DNA of 64,000 bases from Hahella sp. HN01 (GTDB lineage: Bacteria > Pseudomonadota > Gammaproteobacteria > Pseudomonadales > Oleiphilaceae): positions 79,537 through 143,536 of the forward strand of contig NZ_JAHMIN010000011.1 in NCBI RefSeq assembly GCF_018986435.1, given 5' to 3'. The notes beneath the pieces are model-generated. The model saw only the letters and a list, made by a program, of their open reading frames with translations, made no database searches and was not told the origin of the DNA. The translations under genes were made by a program, and so were the position numbers. Positions 1 through 8,438 of the stretch are shown piece after piece (position 1 is the first letter of the stretch; the number at the start of each line of letters is the position of its first letter).

Positions 1-4
1 TACG

Positions 5-208
5 ATGACCAATGACGGCAGAATGGTCGTACTGAACGAAAAAGGCGAGGAAATGCGACCTAACGCAAAACTGCCCCTTAAAGTTGAAGCTCACTATATT
101 GAGTCAGCCGAGTCCATGATGATTATGCGTTACAGAGGCTCGCCGGAATATTATGTGCTGGAAGTGGGTGGCGATATCTATCATGTACCCATTCCTCACA
201 CCCATTAA
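5..208 (+). CDS. Hypothetical protein, 3' part (possibly truncated at window edge)
   Basis: This is a 67-residue reading frame ending at a TAA at 206-208. The codon before the ATG is still open, so the true gene may begin outside the window and this may be only its C-terminal part. The visible protein is hydrophilic, with a short strand-rich stretch (YYVLEVGGDIYHVPIP) and a His-rich end (HTH). No signal peptide or membrane segment is visible and I do not recognise the family. A perfect 11-bp hairpin lies 64 bp downstream and may end its transcript. Confidence 0.5.
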   Translation: MTNDGRMVVLNEKGEEMRPNAKLPLKVEAHYIESAESMMIMRYRGSPEYYVLEVGGDIYHVPIPHTH

Positions 209-271
209 CTTTAGTCTGGCAAGAGATTTGGCGGGCGCATAGAAGCGCCTGCGCGTCGGTAATCAATGGGG

Positions 272-300
272 GACAGGACCTGACATACGCAGGTCCTGTC
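272..300. terminator. Perfect 11-bp hairpin between convergent genes
   Basis: GACAGGACCTG (272-282) and CAGGTCCTGTC (290-300) pair perfectly around a 7-nt loop. The hairpin lies between the convergent ends of the hypothetical gene and the permease gene. Neither flank has a real U-tract, so it may be a weak bidirectional terminator or an mRNA-end stabiliser. Confidence 0.5.
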
Positions 301-313
301 GATATAGACAAAG

Positions 314-1579
314 TCAGATCATATCCTCAACACGCTCAATGTGCTCCTTGCGCCCAGCGGGCATAGGCAGCAACAAATTCAGAATAATGGCGACAAAGGC
401 GCAAAGTGAAATGCCTTTCAGACCCAGATCTTTATCTCCGATCACCATGCCGCCAATCCCGAACACCAGCGTGACGCCGACGATTACCAGGTTACGGGCT
501 TCGCTCAAATCCACCTGATGGCGAATCAGTGAATTCATTCCCACCGCGGCGATAGAACCGAACAGCAAACACAATATGCCGCCCATCACCGGGACCGGAA
601 TCGTCTGCAACGCCGCGCCGAATTTGCCGATAAACGCCAGCGCGACAGCGATAACCGCCGCCCAGATCATGATTTTAGGATTGTAGTTTTTGGTCAGCAT
701 GACAGCGCCCGTCACCTCGGAGTAGGTCGTGTTGGGTGGCCCGCCAAACGCCGCCGCGACCGAAGTGGCCACGCCATCGCCAAGCAGGGTGCGATGCAAG
801 CCCGGCTTTTGCAGGTAATTTTTACCAGTGACCGAACTGATCGCCAGAATGTCGCCGATATGCTCCACGGCTGGCGCCAAGGCCACAGGGATCATGAACA
901 GGATCGCCCCCCAACTGAACTCCGGCGCCACAAAAGCGGGCAATCCGAACCAGTTGGCGTTGACTACCGCCGTCATGTCCACCACGCCAAAAGCCAACGA
1001 CAACGCATATCCAAACGCCACGCCGCATAATATCGGCAACAAACGCAGTAGTCCCTTGCCCATGACCGCCACTATCAATGTCAACGCCAGTGCGGGCAGA
1101 GAAATCATCAACGCCGTTTCATAGGGGACCAGCTGCAGAGCGCCATTGCCGCTTTTGCCCATCGCCATATTGGCGGCCACCGGCGCCAACCCCAAACCAA
1201 TAGACATAATCACCGGCCCTACCACCACTGGCGGCAATAACCGATCCAGAAAGCCGGTTCCTCTGAACTTCACCGCTGCGCTCAAAATCATGTAGGTCAA
1301 GCCGGCGGCGATCAGCCCTCCCATGGTGGCGGGCAATCCGAAAGTGGATTTCGCCGCCATAATCGGCGCGATAAAAGCAAATGAGGAGGCCAGAAAAATA
1401 GGAACCTGCCCGCCGGTAATCAGGTGAAACAGCAAGGTGCCGACGCCAGCGGTGAATAATGCGACATTGGGATCAAGTCCGGTAATGAGAGGCATCAACA
1501 CCAGTGCGCCGAATGCCACAAATAGCATTTGCGCGCCAGCCAGCGCCTGTTTCCAAAGCGGATCGGTCGTACTCATCAT
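314..1579 (-). CDS. uraA: Uracil/xanthine permease (NCS2 family, UraA-like)
   Basis: This inner-membrane nucleobase:cation symporter is predicted to import uracil or a related base. The 421-residue protein is the usual length for NCS2 permeases and is almost entirely hydrophobic segments separated by short loops. It has the family-type central stretch GPPNTTYSEVTGAVMLTKNY and the adjacent carboxylate-bearing segment AVEHIGDILAIS. The frame stays open another 43 codons upstream, but I start at the ATG at 1579 because AGGTAGGA lies about 8 nt before it and the protein then begins MMSTTDPLWKQ, as in relatives. It stands alone, divergent from a methyltransferase gene. Xanthine or urate specificity cannot be excluded from sequence. 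Confidence 0.9.
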   Translation of the reverse strand: MMSTTDPLWKQALAGAQMLFVAFGALVLMPLITGLDPNVALFTAGVGTLLFHLITGGQVPIFLASSFAFIAPIMAAKSTFGLPATMGGLIAAGLTYMILSAAVKFRGTGFLDRLLPPVVVGPVIMSIGLGLAPVAANMAMGKSGNGALQLVPYETALMISLPALALTLIVAVMGKGLLRLLPILCGVAFGYALSLAFGVVDMTAVVNANWFGLPAFVAPEFSWGAILFMIPVALAPAVEHIGDILAISSVTGKNYLQKPGLHRTLLGDGVATSVAAAFGGPPNTTYSEVTGAVMLTKNYNPKIMIWAAVIAVALAFIGKFGAALQTIPVPVMGGILCLLFGSIAAVGMNSLIRHQVDLSEARNLVIVGVTLVFGIGGMVIGDKDLGLKGISLCAFVAIILNLLLPMPAGRKEHIERVEDMI

Positions 1580-1782
1580 GGATATTTTCCTACCTGAAAA
1601 AGCGAGTGTGTTTTTTGGCTTAAGCAAAACCCGTGCAATATAACGAAAGGCGCGCGCAAGGTCACGGCGAAACGCCTCTCCAACAAGGACTTTCCCGTTA
1701 TCAGGCATTCACATTTCGCTTGCCAAACCCCAAATTCGCTATAAAATCTGCGCACCTTTCATCTGATCAATTATTAAACTAA

Positions 1783-3027
1783 ATGTCAGCCGCTGTTCCG
1801 CTACATCCTGACGCCGCTTCTGAGCGGGGCGATCTGGATCTACTTCAACGCTTCCAGTCCCTCGACGCCCTGCTCGCCGAGCATGACTATTTTTGGAAAC
1901 CACGCCCCTTTGAAACAACTCATCCGAGTTGGCGCCAGTTGCATCCGGAACTCTATAACGCGATCAGCTGCCAGTCTGATGCAGAAGTCGATGTCTGCTC
2001 CGCCGAGCCAGCCCGGTTTCAGGAAATCGCGCAACCATTGCTGCCCTGGCTGTCGGAGTTGTCACGGGCCAGTGAGTTAGCCGCCGCTTCAAGTCGCCCT
2101 TTGACGTTTTCACCTTTTGACGCCTTGCATGCGCCCGGACGGAAGTGGCGCCAAGTTACCGCCTTCGCCGCCGCCCTTCCGCCACTGAGCGGACAAGTCC
2201 ACGACTGGTGTTCAGGCAAAGGTCACCTCGCTCGCGCCATCGCCGGCGCCAACGAGGTAACAATGTGCTGCTTTGAATTGGACGCGCAATTATGTGAAAG
2301 CGGACAAGCATTGGCGGATAAACAACAATTGCCGATCCACTATGTTCGACAGGACCTGCTACAGCCGTTCGATTCCAGCAAGGAAGCCTATCGCGGCGGG
2401 TGGCGCCTGGGCCTGCACGCCTGTGGGCAGTTACACGTCAACCTGTTGCGCGCCGGTGTGGACAGTGCGGCGGATGGCGTCGCCATTGCCCCATGCTGCT
2501 ATCACAAACTCTGTCTTGGCGAGCAATATCAACCTCTCTCCGAGACCGCCCGTCGGGCCAGTCTAACCTTGTCCCTGAAAGACGTATCCCTGGCGGTGCA
2601 GGAAACCGTCACTGCCTCAGCGAAAGAGCGCGCGCAGCGAGAGAAAGAAAGCCAATGGCGTCTGGGATTCGACGTACTACAACGTCAGTTACGCAATAAA
2701 GACGAATACCTCCCTACGCCATCGCTTCCCAAAGCAATGCTGAATGGCGACTTTACCGCCTTTTGCGCATGGGCTGCGCAGGAAAAACAACTCACCCTGC
2801 CCAAGGACATCGACTACGCCCAGTTCGCGGCAGCCGGCCGTTCACGTTATCGCGAAGTACGCAGAGTAGAACTGGTGAGACATCTGTTTCGCCGCCCACT
2901 GGAAATCTGGCTGGCGCTGGATCGCGCGCTATTTCTGCAAGAACGGGGCTATGAAGTGACAATGCGGGAGTTTTGTAGTCGCGAGATAACGCCGAGAAAT
3001 ATTCTGATAAAAGGACAACTGTTGTAG
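1783..3027 (+). CDS. SAM-dependent methyltransferase, Methyltransf_32 type
   Basis: A 414-residue soluble protein whose Rossmann methyltransferase core starts near residue 140. The SAM-binding motif I is DWCSGKGHLAR (141-151), followed by an acidic strand end (CCFELD), GLHACGQL near 210 and the cysteine-rich APCCYHKL near 236. The GKGHLAR plus HACG plus APCCYH pattern is that of the PF13679 group, which includes RNA- and protein-modifying enzymes of mostly unknown substrate. The C-terminal 150 residues are basic and could bind nucleic acid (inference). The gene is divergent from the permease gene with about 200 bp between them. No obvious Shine-Dalgarno precedes the ATG, so the start is less certain than the family. 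Confidence 0.8.
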   Translation: MSAAVPLHPDAASERGDLDLLQRFQSLDALLAEHDYFWKPRPFETTHPSWRQLHPELYNAISCQSDAEVDVCSAEPARFQEIAQPLLPWLSELSRASELAAASSRPLTFSPFDALHAPGRKWRQVTAFAAALPPLSGQVHDWCSGKGHLARAIAGANEVTMCCFELDAQLCESGQALADKQQLPIHYVRQDLLQPFDSSKEAYRGGWRLGLHACGQLHVNLLRAGVDSAADGVAIAPCCYHKLCLGEQYQPLSETARRASLTLSLKDVSLAVQETVTASAKERAQREKESQWRLGFDVLQRQLRNKDEYLPTPSLPKAMLNGDFTAFCAWAAQEKQLTLPKDIDYAQFAAAGRSRYREVRRVELVRHLFRRPLEIWLALDRALFLQERGYEVTMREFCSREITPRNILIKGQLL

Positions 3028-3321
3028 TAAAGAACGGCATTTTGTATTGAATACTTTACACATATCGCTATCCACGCCGATCCATACAAATGTTATTTCC
3101 ATGAAATGCAAAACAACACACAACTATGGAATATATTTTGCCTTATATTCTAGTCCTAATTCAGTACGCTACTTTGCTGAAGAAAGATCCGCACAGTGTC
3201 ATGGAGAGATACTTCCGCCATTCGATTACTGCCGGGTTTTAATCAGGAAAAGCGCTTTAAAGCGCATTATTTAAAACCAAATCCACTACTAAGAATAACC
3301 TGCCACATTGGAGGTGTTTCA

Positions 3322-4815
3322 ATGAAACCCATACGGACATATTCAGTCCTGCCGTTTTTGCTCCTGAGCATTCCATCATTGTCCAACGCTGGAGTCATCG
3401 AATGGAAAGGGCCTGTAAATGGAGCCTTTTCCGACGCCTCTAACTGGCAAGGCGGAGTAACTCCAAAGTCTGGCGATACAGCAGTTTTCAATACAGGCGG
3501 AGCCAGTCCCTATACAGTCACGTTTAATGATAGCGACGCTACCACCATCGAAAGTGTAGAAGTCCGCAACGACCAATTGACGATAGAGAATAGCTTTGCA
3601 ATCGAAAAAAACCTCACCATTGGCGGAACAGGTGGGGAAAACACAAGTTTGACGTTCAATAACGGACAAATCCTTTTTCAAGACAATCCGAGCGGCCATA
3701 ACCCTCCGTTAACCTCAATTAAGAGTTCAGCTGGCGGCTCTTCCGAAATGGTTATGAATCATAGCCAACTATCGTGGGTTAATCTGGCGGTGGAAATGGA
3801 GGGAAAATCCAGCTCAATCGTCATGAAAGACCATTCTGGAATTGAGGGACTTTATTTGCAGCAACGTGGCGGAGCCAGTCTGGTCGTTGACAACTCATCT
3901 TTAAGTCTTTCTTCTGCATTCTACCAGGATGATGGCGTCGCCCTCTTTACCAATGGAGCTTACGCCGGCCTGTCAGACTCCTTTATTGGCGGTAAATTTA
4001 CCGCGGAAGGCCCAGACACACGTATTTATCATGGCGGTTACCTTAGCGCTGGCGGTGAACTGACCTATCGAGATGGCGCCTATGCCCAAGCGGGCATGTT
4101 AGCCGGTGGCGGTACGATTAATATTGACGGGGCCGGTTCACAGCTTGAGTTTAACAGCATTGGTTTGTACGACCCCTATTCACCTATCGAATTCTCCGGC
4201 GAAGTTAACGTTACTAACGGCGGCGTTTTTGGTGATCTAAGCACTACTGGATACTCTTCAGGCTGGATATCTGGTCATATGAAAGTGAACCTTTCAAATG
4301 GAAGCTTTGGGGCCCAATTTATTGACAACAACGGAACCATTTCCGGTCACGGCCAAATGGTCGGAGAGCTGAAAAACAAAGAAGGCGGTCGTATTGAGTC
4401 CAAAGGCGGCTCACTGGCGCTGAATGGCAACTATACGCAAGACAGCGCCAGCGTTCTGTCCATTACCATCGGCGACTGGATGCTCAGCGACGACACTGCT
4501 GCGCTAGCAATCGACGGAACAGCGACTTTGGATGGCTTTGTCACAGTTCAACTTGAAGACGCCTTCAAGCCAAAGTTAGGGGATGCATTCAACCTGCTCA
4601 GCGCGACATCTATCGTCGGTGAGTTTAGTGACTTTTCCTTCCCTGGTTTGAGTGGAGGAATGGGTTGGGCTTGGGAAATCATAGCCGGCGCCGACTATGA
4701 AACCCTGGTTCTAAAAGTGGTTGCGAACCAAGTACCAGTCCCAGAGCCAGGTACACTCGCGCTTTTTGGTTTGTCAGCGAGTTTGATTCTTCTGAGAAGA
4801 AGGAAGCCTGCCTGA
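3322..4815 (+). CDS. PEP-CTERM sorted secreted protein with beta-repeat region
   Basis: This is a predicted exported, exosortase-processed surface protein of 497 residues. It starts at the ATG at 3322, 6-8 nt after GGAGGTG, although the frame is open 42 codons further upstream. Residues 1-23 form a signal peptide ending SNA. Next comes the W-x-G-N-W beginning (WKGPVNGAFSDASNWQGG) typical of autotransporter-like beta-strand-repeat PEP-CTERM proteins, then about 400 residues of Gly/Asn/Ser-rich imperfect beta repeats. The C-terminus holds PVPEPGT, a hydrophobic helix and RRRKPA, a complete PEP-CTERM signal. No exosortase gene is in the window. Such proteins are often tied to exopolysaccharide production, and this genome region has a large EPS locus 36 kb away. 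It is monocistronic, with a strong terminator 10 bp downstream. Confidence 0.88.
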   Translation: MKPIRTYSVLPFLLLSIPSLSNAGVIEWKGPVNGAFSDASNWQGGVTPKSGDTAVFNTGGASPYTVTFNDSDATTIESVEVRNDQLTIENSFAIEKNLTIGGTGGENTSLTFNNGQILFQDNPSGHNPPLTSIKSSAGGSSEMVMNHSQLSWVNLAVEMEGKSSSIVMKDHSGIEGLYLQQRGGASLVVDNSSLSLSSAFYQDDGVALFTNGAYAGLSDSFIGGKFTAEGPDTRIYHGGYLSAGGELTYRDGAYAQAGMLAGGGTINIDGAGSQLEFNSIGLYDPYSPIEFSGEVNVTNGGVFGDLSTTGYSSGWISGHMKVNLSNGSFGAQFIDNNGTISGHGQMVGELKNKEGGRIESKGGSLALNGNYTQDSASVLSITIGDWMLSDDTAALAIDGTATLDGFVTVQLEDAFKPKLGDAFNLLSATSIVGEFSDFSFPGLSGGMGWAWEIIAGADYETLVLKVVANQVPVPEPGTLALFGLSASLILLRRRKPA

Positions 4816-4824
4816 TTTTCCATC

Positions 4825-4852
4825 AAAAAAGCGCCCCTCGGGGCGCTTTTTC
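4825..4852 (+). terminator. Rho-independent terminator after PEP-CTERM gene
   Basis: GCGCCCC (4831-4837) pairs with GGGGCGC (4840-4846). The stem is flanked by AAAAAA on the left and TTTTTCTTT on the right, so it can act in both directions and may also serve the - strand gene ending at 4882. Confidence 0.9.
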
Positions 4853-4881
4853 TTTATCAGTTTCACGTTAATACAGCCACA

Positions 4882-5118
4882 TCAAACCGGCTTCAAGATA
4901 GTCAGCAGGGCCTGGGCGTGTTCCGCCGCGTCGTGGCCGAGGCTGGTAAGGTAGCCGCCGTCCGCCTGGGTGATCAGCCCTTTCGCATGCAGCCTTTTCG
5001 CCGCCGTCACCATTTTCTGCCCTGCAGTCTGGTGCACTTTCAACCCTTCCTGGGTCGTGGTGAGATTGTATTTAGCGAGGATCTCGATTTCATCAATCAG
5101 CTCGGGCGTATAGGCCAT
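4882..5118 (-). CDS. TIGR02647 family small DNA-binding-like protein
   Basis: A 78-residue helical protein beginning MAYTPELIDEIEILAKYNL, with the conserved run QEGLKVHQTA and the C-terminal GGYLTSLGHDAAEHAQ. These match the small TIGR02647 family as I remember it from pseudomonads, which is annotated as DNA-binding from its predicted winged-helix fold; the function is unknown. AGGAGC lies 6 nt before the ATG, which settles the start. The gene shares the bidirectional terminator at 4825-4852 with the convergent PEP-CTERM gene. Confidence 0.82.
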   Translation of the reverse strand: MAYTPELIDEIEILAKYNLTTTQEGLKVHQTAGQKMVTAAKRLHAKGLITQADGGYLTSLGHDAAEHAQALLTILKPV

Positions 5119-5277
5119 ATAAGCTCCTGGTTATTATCATTCAGCGCAATTGCGGGGACCGGTTTTCCGGATAATACAACGAACTGCCTGAAGTGAAAAA
5201 CGGTCTGTCGGGAATGAAAAAACAACAGTTCCGAAAATGGCGAGACAGGCTTCGTGTTGAGGATTAGCATAGCCTCT

Positions 5278-6732
5278 ATGAAGACAAACGCCAACCTCGA
5301 CCATGACACCTGTTACAACGCTCTGATCAGCAGAGATCACCGCTTTGACGGCTGCTTTTTTGTCGGCGTCACCAGCACCGGCGTATACTGCCGACCTGTC
5401 TGCGCCGTCCGCAAGCCGAAGAAAGAAAACACGTTGTTTTTCCGAAGCGCCGCAGCAGCGGAGAACGGCGGCTTCCGACCCTGCTTGAAGTGCCGGCCGG
5501 AACTCGCTCCCGGGCTCGCGGCGGTGGATAGTAAGCGGCAGCTCGCCCGCGCCGCCTCCAATCTGATTGAACAAGGATTTCTACGTGGACGTTCACTGGC
5601 GCAACTGGCTGCGCGGATTGGCGTCAGCGACCGCTATCTGCGCGATCTGTTTCAGAGCGAGTTCGGCGTATCGCCCATTCAGTATTCGCAAACACATCGC
5701 CTGTTGCTGGCCAAACAGCTCCTGACAGAGAGCGACCTGTCCATGACGGATGTGGCGTTGGCGGCAGGGTTCAACAGCACCCGCCGCTTTAATGACCTGT
5801 TTCAAAAGCACTATGGTTTGATCCCATCCAAAGTGCGACGTCGTTCAGCGCCCACACAGAGCGAGATGATCAGCTTTGAGATGCCCTACCGTCCGCCGTA
5901 CGCCTGGGACGCCCTGCTCAGCTTTCTCCGCGCCCGGACCATCACCGGCGTGGACGCGGTCGTCGACGGACGTTATCGCAGGATTGTCCGAGTCGAGGCG
6001 GGAGAGGACTCCGCCGTGGGCTGGTTTGAAGCCAGCCATGAAGCAGACGCCGCCCGTATTCGCATTCGTCTGGACAGTACGCTCAGCCGCCACATTGGCT
6101 ACCTCATCAATCGCCTGCGCGCCTTTTTCGATGTTTCCTGCGTCCCGCAGGAGATCAATAAAGTGCTGGGGACCTTAGCGCAAAACGAACCTGGGTTGCG
6201 CATTCCTGGCGGCATAGACGGATTTGAAATAGCCGTACGCGCCATTCTCGGACAGCAGATTACCGTCGCGGCGGCGCGTACATTACTGGCCAGGCTGGTG
6301 GACAAATTCGGCGAGCCTATTGAAACCCCATTCCCGGAGATTCACCGCGCCTTCCCCAGTGCAGCGTCGCTGGTCGACCTGCCCATTGAGGAACTGGCCT
6401 CTCTTGGCGTGATCAGAACGCGGGTTCGCGCCATTCAGGAGATCGCCGCGTCGATGTTGCGAGGGGATTTGACCCTGACTCCAGCCACCAATGTGGAGCA
6501 GGAAATACAACGGCTGCACGCCATTCCTGGCATCGGCGACTGGACAGCCCAGTATATCGCTTTGCGCGCCATGTCCTGGCCCGATGGCTTTCCCGCCTCC
6601 GATGTGGGCGTACGTAAAGCCCTGGGCGGCGTGGACGCTAAACTGGCTGCGCTGACGGCGGAGGATTGGCGGCCATGGCGAGGTTACGCCGTCATGCATT
6701 TATGGAGAAGTTTGGAGACACCCCATGATTGA
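5278..6732 (+). CDS. Ada-type regulator fused to AlkA 3-methyladenine DNA glycosylase
   Basis: A bifunctional alkylation-repair protein of 484 residues. Residues 1-80 are the Ada metal-binding domain, with Cys38, Cys42, Cys69 and Cys72 at exactly the E. coli Ada positions. In Ada, Cys38 takes methyl groups from DNA phosphotriesters and so switches on the regulator. An AraC-type double helix-turn-helix follows at about 85-190. From about 205 to the end is an AlkA-like glycosylase, with the HhH motif LHAIPGIGDWTAQYIALRA and the catalytic Asp442 in FPASDVGVRK. The protein should sense methylation damage, activate its own operon and excise 3-methyladenine. I chose the ATG at 5278 (GAGGA 14 nt upstream), though a GTG at 5254 is possible. 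The stop overlaps the ogt start by 8 bp. Confidence 0.92.
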   Translation: MKTNANLDHDTCYNALISRDHRFDGCFFVGVTSTGVYCRPVCAVRKPKKENTLFFRSAAAAENGGFRPCLKCRPELAPGLAAVDSKRQLARAASNLIEQGFLRGRSLAQLAARIGVSDRYLRDLFQSEFGVSPIQYSQTHRLLLAKQLLTESDLSMTDVALAAGFNSTRRFNDLFQKHYGLIPSKVRRRSAPTQSEMISFEMPYRPPYAWDALLSFLRARTITGVDAVVDGRYRRIVRVEAGEDSAVGWFEASHEADAARIRIRLDSTLSRHIGYLINRLRAFFDVSCVPQEINKVLGTLAQNEPGLRIPGGIDGFEIAVRAILGQQITVAAARTLLARLVDKFGEPIETPFPEIHRAFPSAASLVDLPIEELASLGVIRTRVRAIQEIAASMLRGDLTLTPATNVEQEIQRLHAIPGIGDWTAQYIALRAMSWPDGFPASDVGVRKALGGVDAKLAALTAEDWRPWRGYAVMHLWRSLETPHD

Positions 6733-7207
6733 CTATATCGATATCGACTCGCCCTTGGGGCGCGTCCGTCTGGCCGCTCAGAATGGCGAGCTTACCGGCT
6801 GCTATTTCGATGGCCAGAAATATTACCCGGAGCTGACGCCAGCGTGGCGCCATCATCCCGATTGCGCCGTTCTGCAGGAAGCGGCGCGCCAGCTTGAACT
6901 CTACTTCGCCGGCCAGTTACAGCGTTTCGATCTCCCGCTGGCGCCCAAAGGCACTGCGTTTCAGCAGGAAGTATGGCGCGCCTTATCGGATATTGAGTCC
7001 GGGCGACTTTCCACCTATCAACAGATCGCCAACGTTCTGGGTCGCCCCCGCGCCACGCGAGCGGTCGGCGCGGCGGTGGGACGCAACCCTCTCTCCGTCA
7101 TTATTCCCTGTCATCGCGTCATCGGCGGCAATGGTTCATTGACCGGTTACGCCGGTGGATTGAATAGGAAACAGGCGCTTTTAGAGCTGGAAAAAGCACC
7201 GCTCTGA
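6725..7207 (+). CDS. ogt: Methylated-DNA--protein-cysteine methyltransferase
   Basis: This suicide repair enzyme moves the alkyl group from O6-alkylguanine in DNA to its own cysteine. The 160-residue protein has the family signature IIPCHRVIGGNG with acceptor Cys129, the conserved Asn of GRNP just before it, and a DNA-binding helix-turn-helix TYQQIANVLGRPRATRAVGAA at about 97-117. Its length fits Ogt rather than full Ada. The ATG lies inside the last codons of the upstream Ada-AlkA gene with GGAG about 8 nt before it, so the two are translationally coupled and should be induced together by methylation damage. Confidence 0.95.
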   Translation: MIDYIDIDSPLGRVRLAAQNGELTGCYFDGQKYYPELTPAWRHHPDCAVLQEAARQLELYFAGQLQRFDLPLAPKGTAFQQEVWRALSDIESGRLSTYQQIANVLGRPRATRAVGAAVGRNPLSVIIPCHRVIGGNGSLTGYAGGLNRKQALLELEKAPL

Positions 7208-7300
7208 GCCCTCTCAAAAACCGGATATTTCCACCTATATCATTGGCTTGCAAAAGAAGGCATGTTGTCATCTTTAGCCGTATCAGTATGAGCGTCGACT

Positions 7301-8182
7301 ATGGAAAAGAAAGACTTGATTAACCTGCTCGCCCTCGCAGGATTATGGGGCGCCTCCTTCCTATTCATGCGTATCGCAGCGCCGGAATTCGGTCCGGTAG
7401 CGATGGTGCAGTTGCGCATAACCATCGCCGCGCTCTGCCTGACGCCCATTATGCTGATCAAATATCGACATCAAGTGCGCTGGGCCCATGTGCCTCACTA
7501 TATCTTTCTGGGAGTGAGCAACTCCGCTCTGCCCTTCGTCCTGTTGGGATTCGCCACGCTGCACGTGAGCGCCGGTTTCACCTCCATTCTGAACGCCGCC
7601 GTGCCTTTATGGAGCGCCATTATCGCCGCGCTCTGGCTGGGGGACTGGCTTAACCGCTGGCAAACAGTCGGGCTGTTGATCGGCTTTCTTGGGGTATCCA
7701 TTCTGATCGTCAGCAAAGGCGAGTTCTCGCTGAGCGGACCAACCCTGGCGATTATGGCCGCTTTGGCCGCCACTCTCAGTTATGGCTTCTCCGCCAATTA
7801 CACTAAGCGTTTCATGACCGGCGTGCAGCCCATGGTGTTGGCCGCCGCCAGCCAGATCGCCGCCGCCCTGGCGCTGGCGCCGTTCACCTGGAGTTATATG
7901 CCGCAAGGGGATATTTCCACGGCCGCTTGGACTTCAGTGATCGTTATGGGGGTCTTCTCCACGGCTCTGGCGTACATTATTTTCTATGGCCTGCTCTCGC
8001 GTATCGGTCCTACCAAAACGGTTACCGTGACCTATTTGATTCCGGTGTTCGCCATGTTTTGGGGTTATGTCATCCTCGACGAGCCAGTCACCATTTATAT
8101 GCTGAGCGGCTGCCTTGTAGTGTTCGCTGGCACGGCGCTGACCAACAGTTTGATCAAGCCGAAGCTAGCGACGGCGCAGTAG
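7301..8182 (+). CDS. EamA/DMT-family permease
   Basis: A 293-residue inner-membrane protein with about ten hydrophobic segments in two similar halves, the layout of the drug/metabolite transporter superfamily. The first helix carries ALAGLWGASFLFMRIAAPEFGP, typical of EamA N-termini, and the second half starts at ATLSYGFSANYTKR. Such proteins usually export amino acids or other small metabolites, and the substrate cannot be read from sequence. It starts 93 bp after ogt without a good Shine-Dalgarno and ends at a strong terminator, so it may be the last gene of the repair operon or a separate unit. Confidence 0.88.
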   Translation: MEKKDLINLLALAGLWGASFLFMRIAAPEFGPVAMVQLRITIAALCLTPIMLIKYRHQVRWAHVPHYIFLGVSNSALPFVLLGFATLHVSAGFTSILNAAVPLWSAIIAALWLGDWLNRWQTVGLLIGFLGVSILIVSKGEFSLSGPTLAIMAALAATLSYGFSANYTKRFMTGVQPMVLAAASQIAAALALAPFTWSYMPQGDISTAAWTSVIVMGVFSTALAYIIFYGLLSRIGPTKTVTVTYLIPVFAMFWGYVILDEPVTIYMLSGCLVVFAGTALTNSLIKPKLATAQ

Positions 8183-8199
8183 AGGCTGGACTTACCTCC

Positions 8200-8230
8200 G
8201 GGCGCTCGCAGCAGCGCCCTTTCTTTTTAC
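8200..8230 (+). terminator. Rho-independent terminator after EamA gene
   Basis: GGGCGCT (8200-8206) pairs with AGCGCCC (8213-8219) around a 6-nt loop, followed at once by TTTCTTTTT. Confidence 0.92.
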
Positions 8231-8290
8231 CTTTCTATCTCTTTTTATTTTCTATCTCATTCTACTTTTCCTCTCCCTTTGCTTACTCTC

Positions 8291-8322
8291 TTCTCCTCTT
8301 CTCCTCTTCTCCTCTTCTCCTC
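8291..8322 (+). repeat. Four tandem copies of an 8-bp unit in a pyrimidine tract
   Basis: The unit TTCTCCTC is repeated four times without error. It lies inside a roughly 110-bp stretch (8216-8325) that is almost pure C/T on the + strand. Such polypurine-polypyrimidine tracts can adopt triplex structures, and the copy number could slip at replication. It sits between the EamA terminator and the arsR promoter. Confidence 0.9.
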
Positions 8323-8379
8323 TTATCACATACCTCACGTTTTGCGACTTTCCGTGCTTATCTTTCCAGCTCATTGGCG

Positions 8380-8409
8380 TTGACACATATGAAATTTCAT
8401 ATATATGAT
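8380..8409 (+). promoter_or_regulatory. Sigma-70 promoter of the ars operon with embedded ArsR-type operator
   Basis: TTGACA (8380-8385) and TATGAT (8404-8409) are separated by 18 bp, a near-consensus promoter 30 bp before arsR. The spacer contains a perfect 16-bp palindrome, ATATGAAATTTCATAT (8387-8402), and a looser ATAT/TTCG dyad follows to about 8424. A repressor bound there would block RNA polymerase directly, as expected for an autoregulated ArsR. The operator role is inferred. Confidence 0.82.
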
Positions 8410-8438
8410 ATTTCGCATATACGAAACAGGAAATTGTC

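Noticed and set aside
8291..8322. Possible CRISPR or phase-variable coding repeat
   Set aside because: The units are 8 bp with no spacers and lie outside any gene, so it is a simple tandem repeat.
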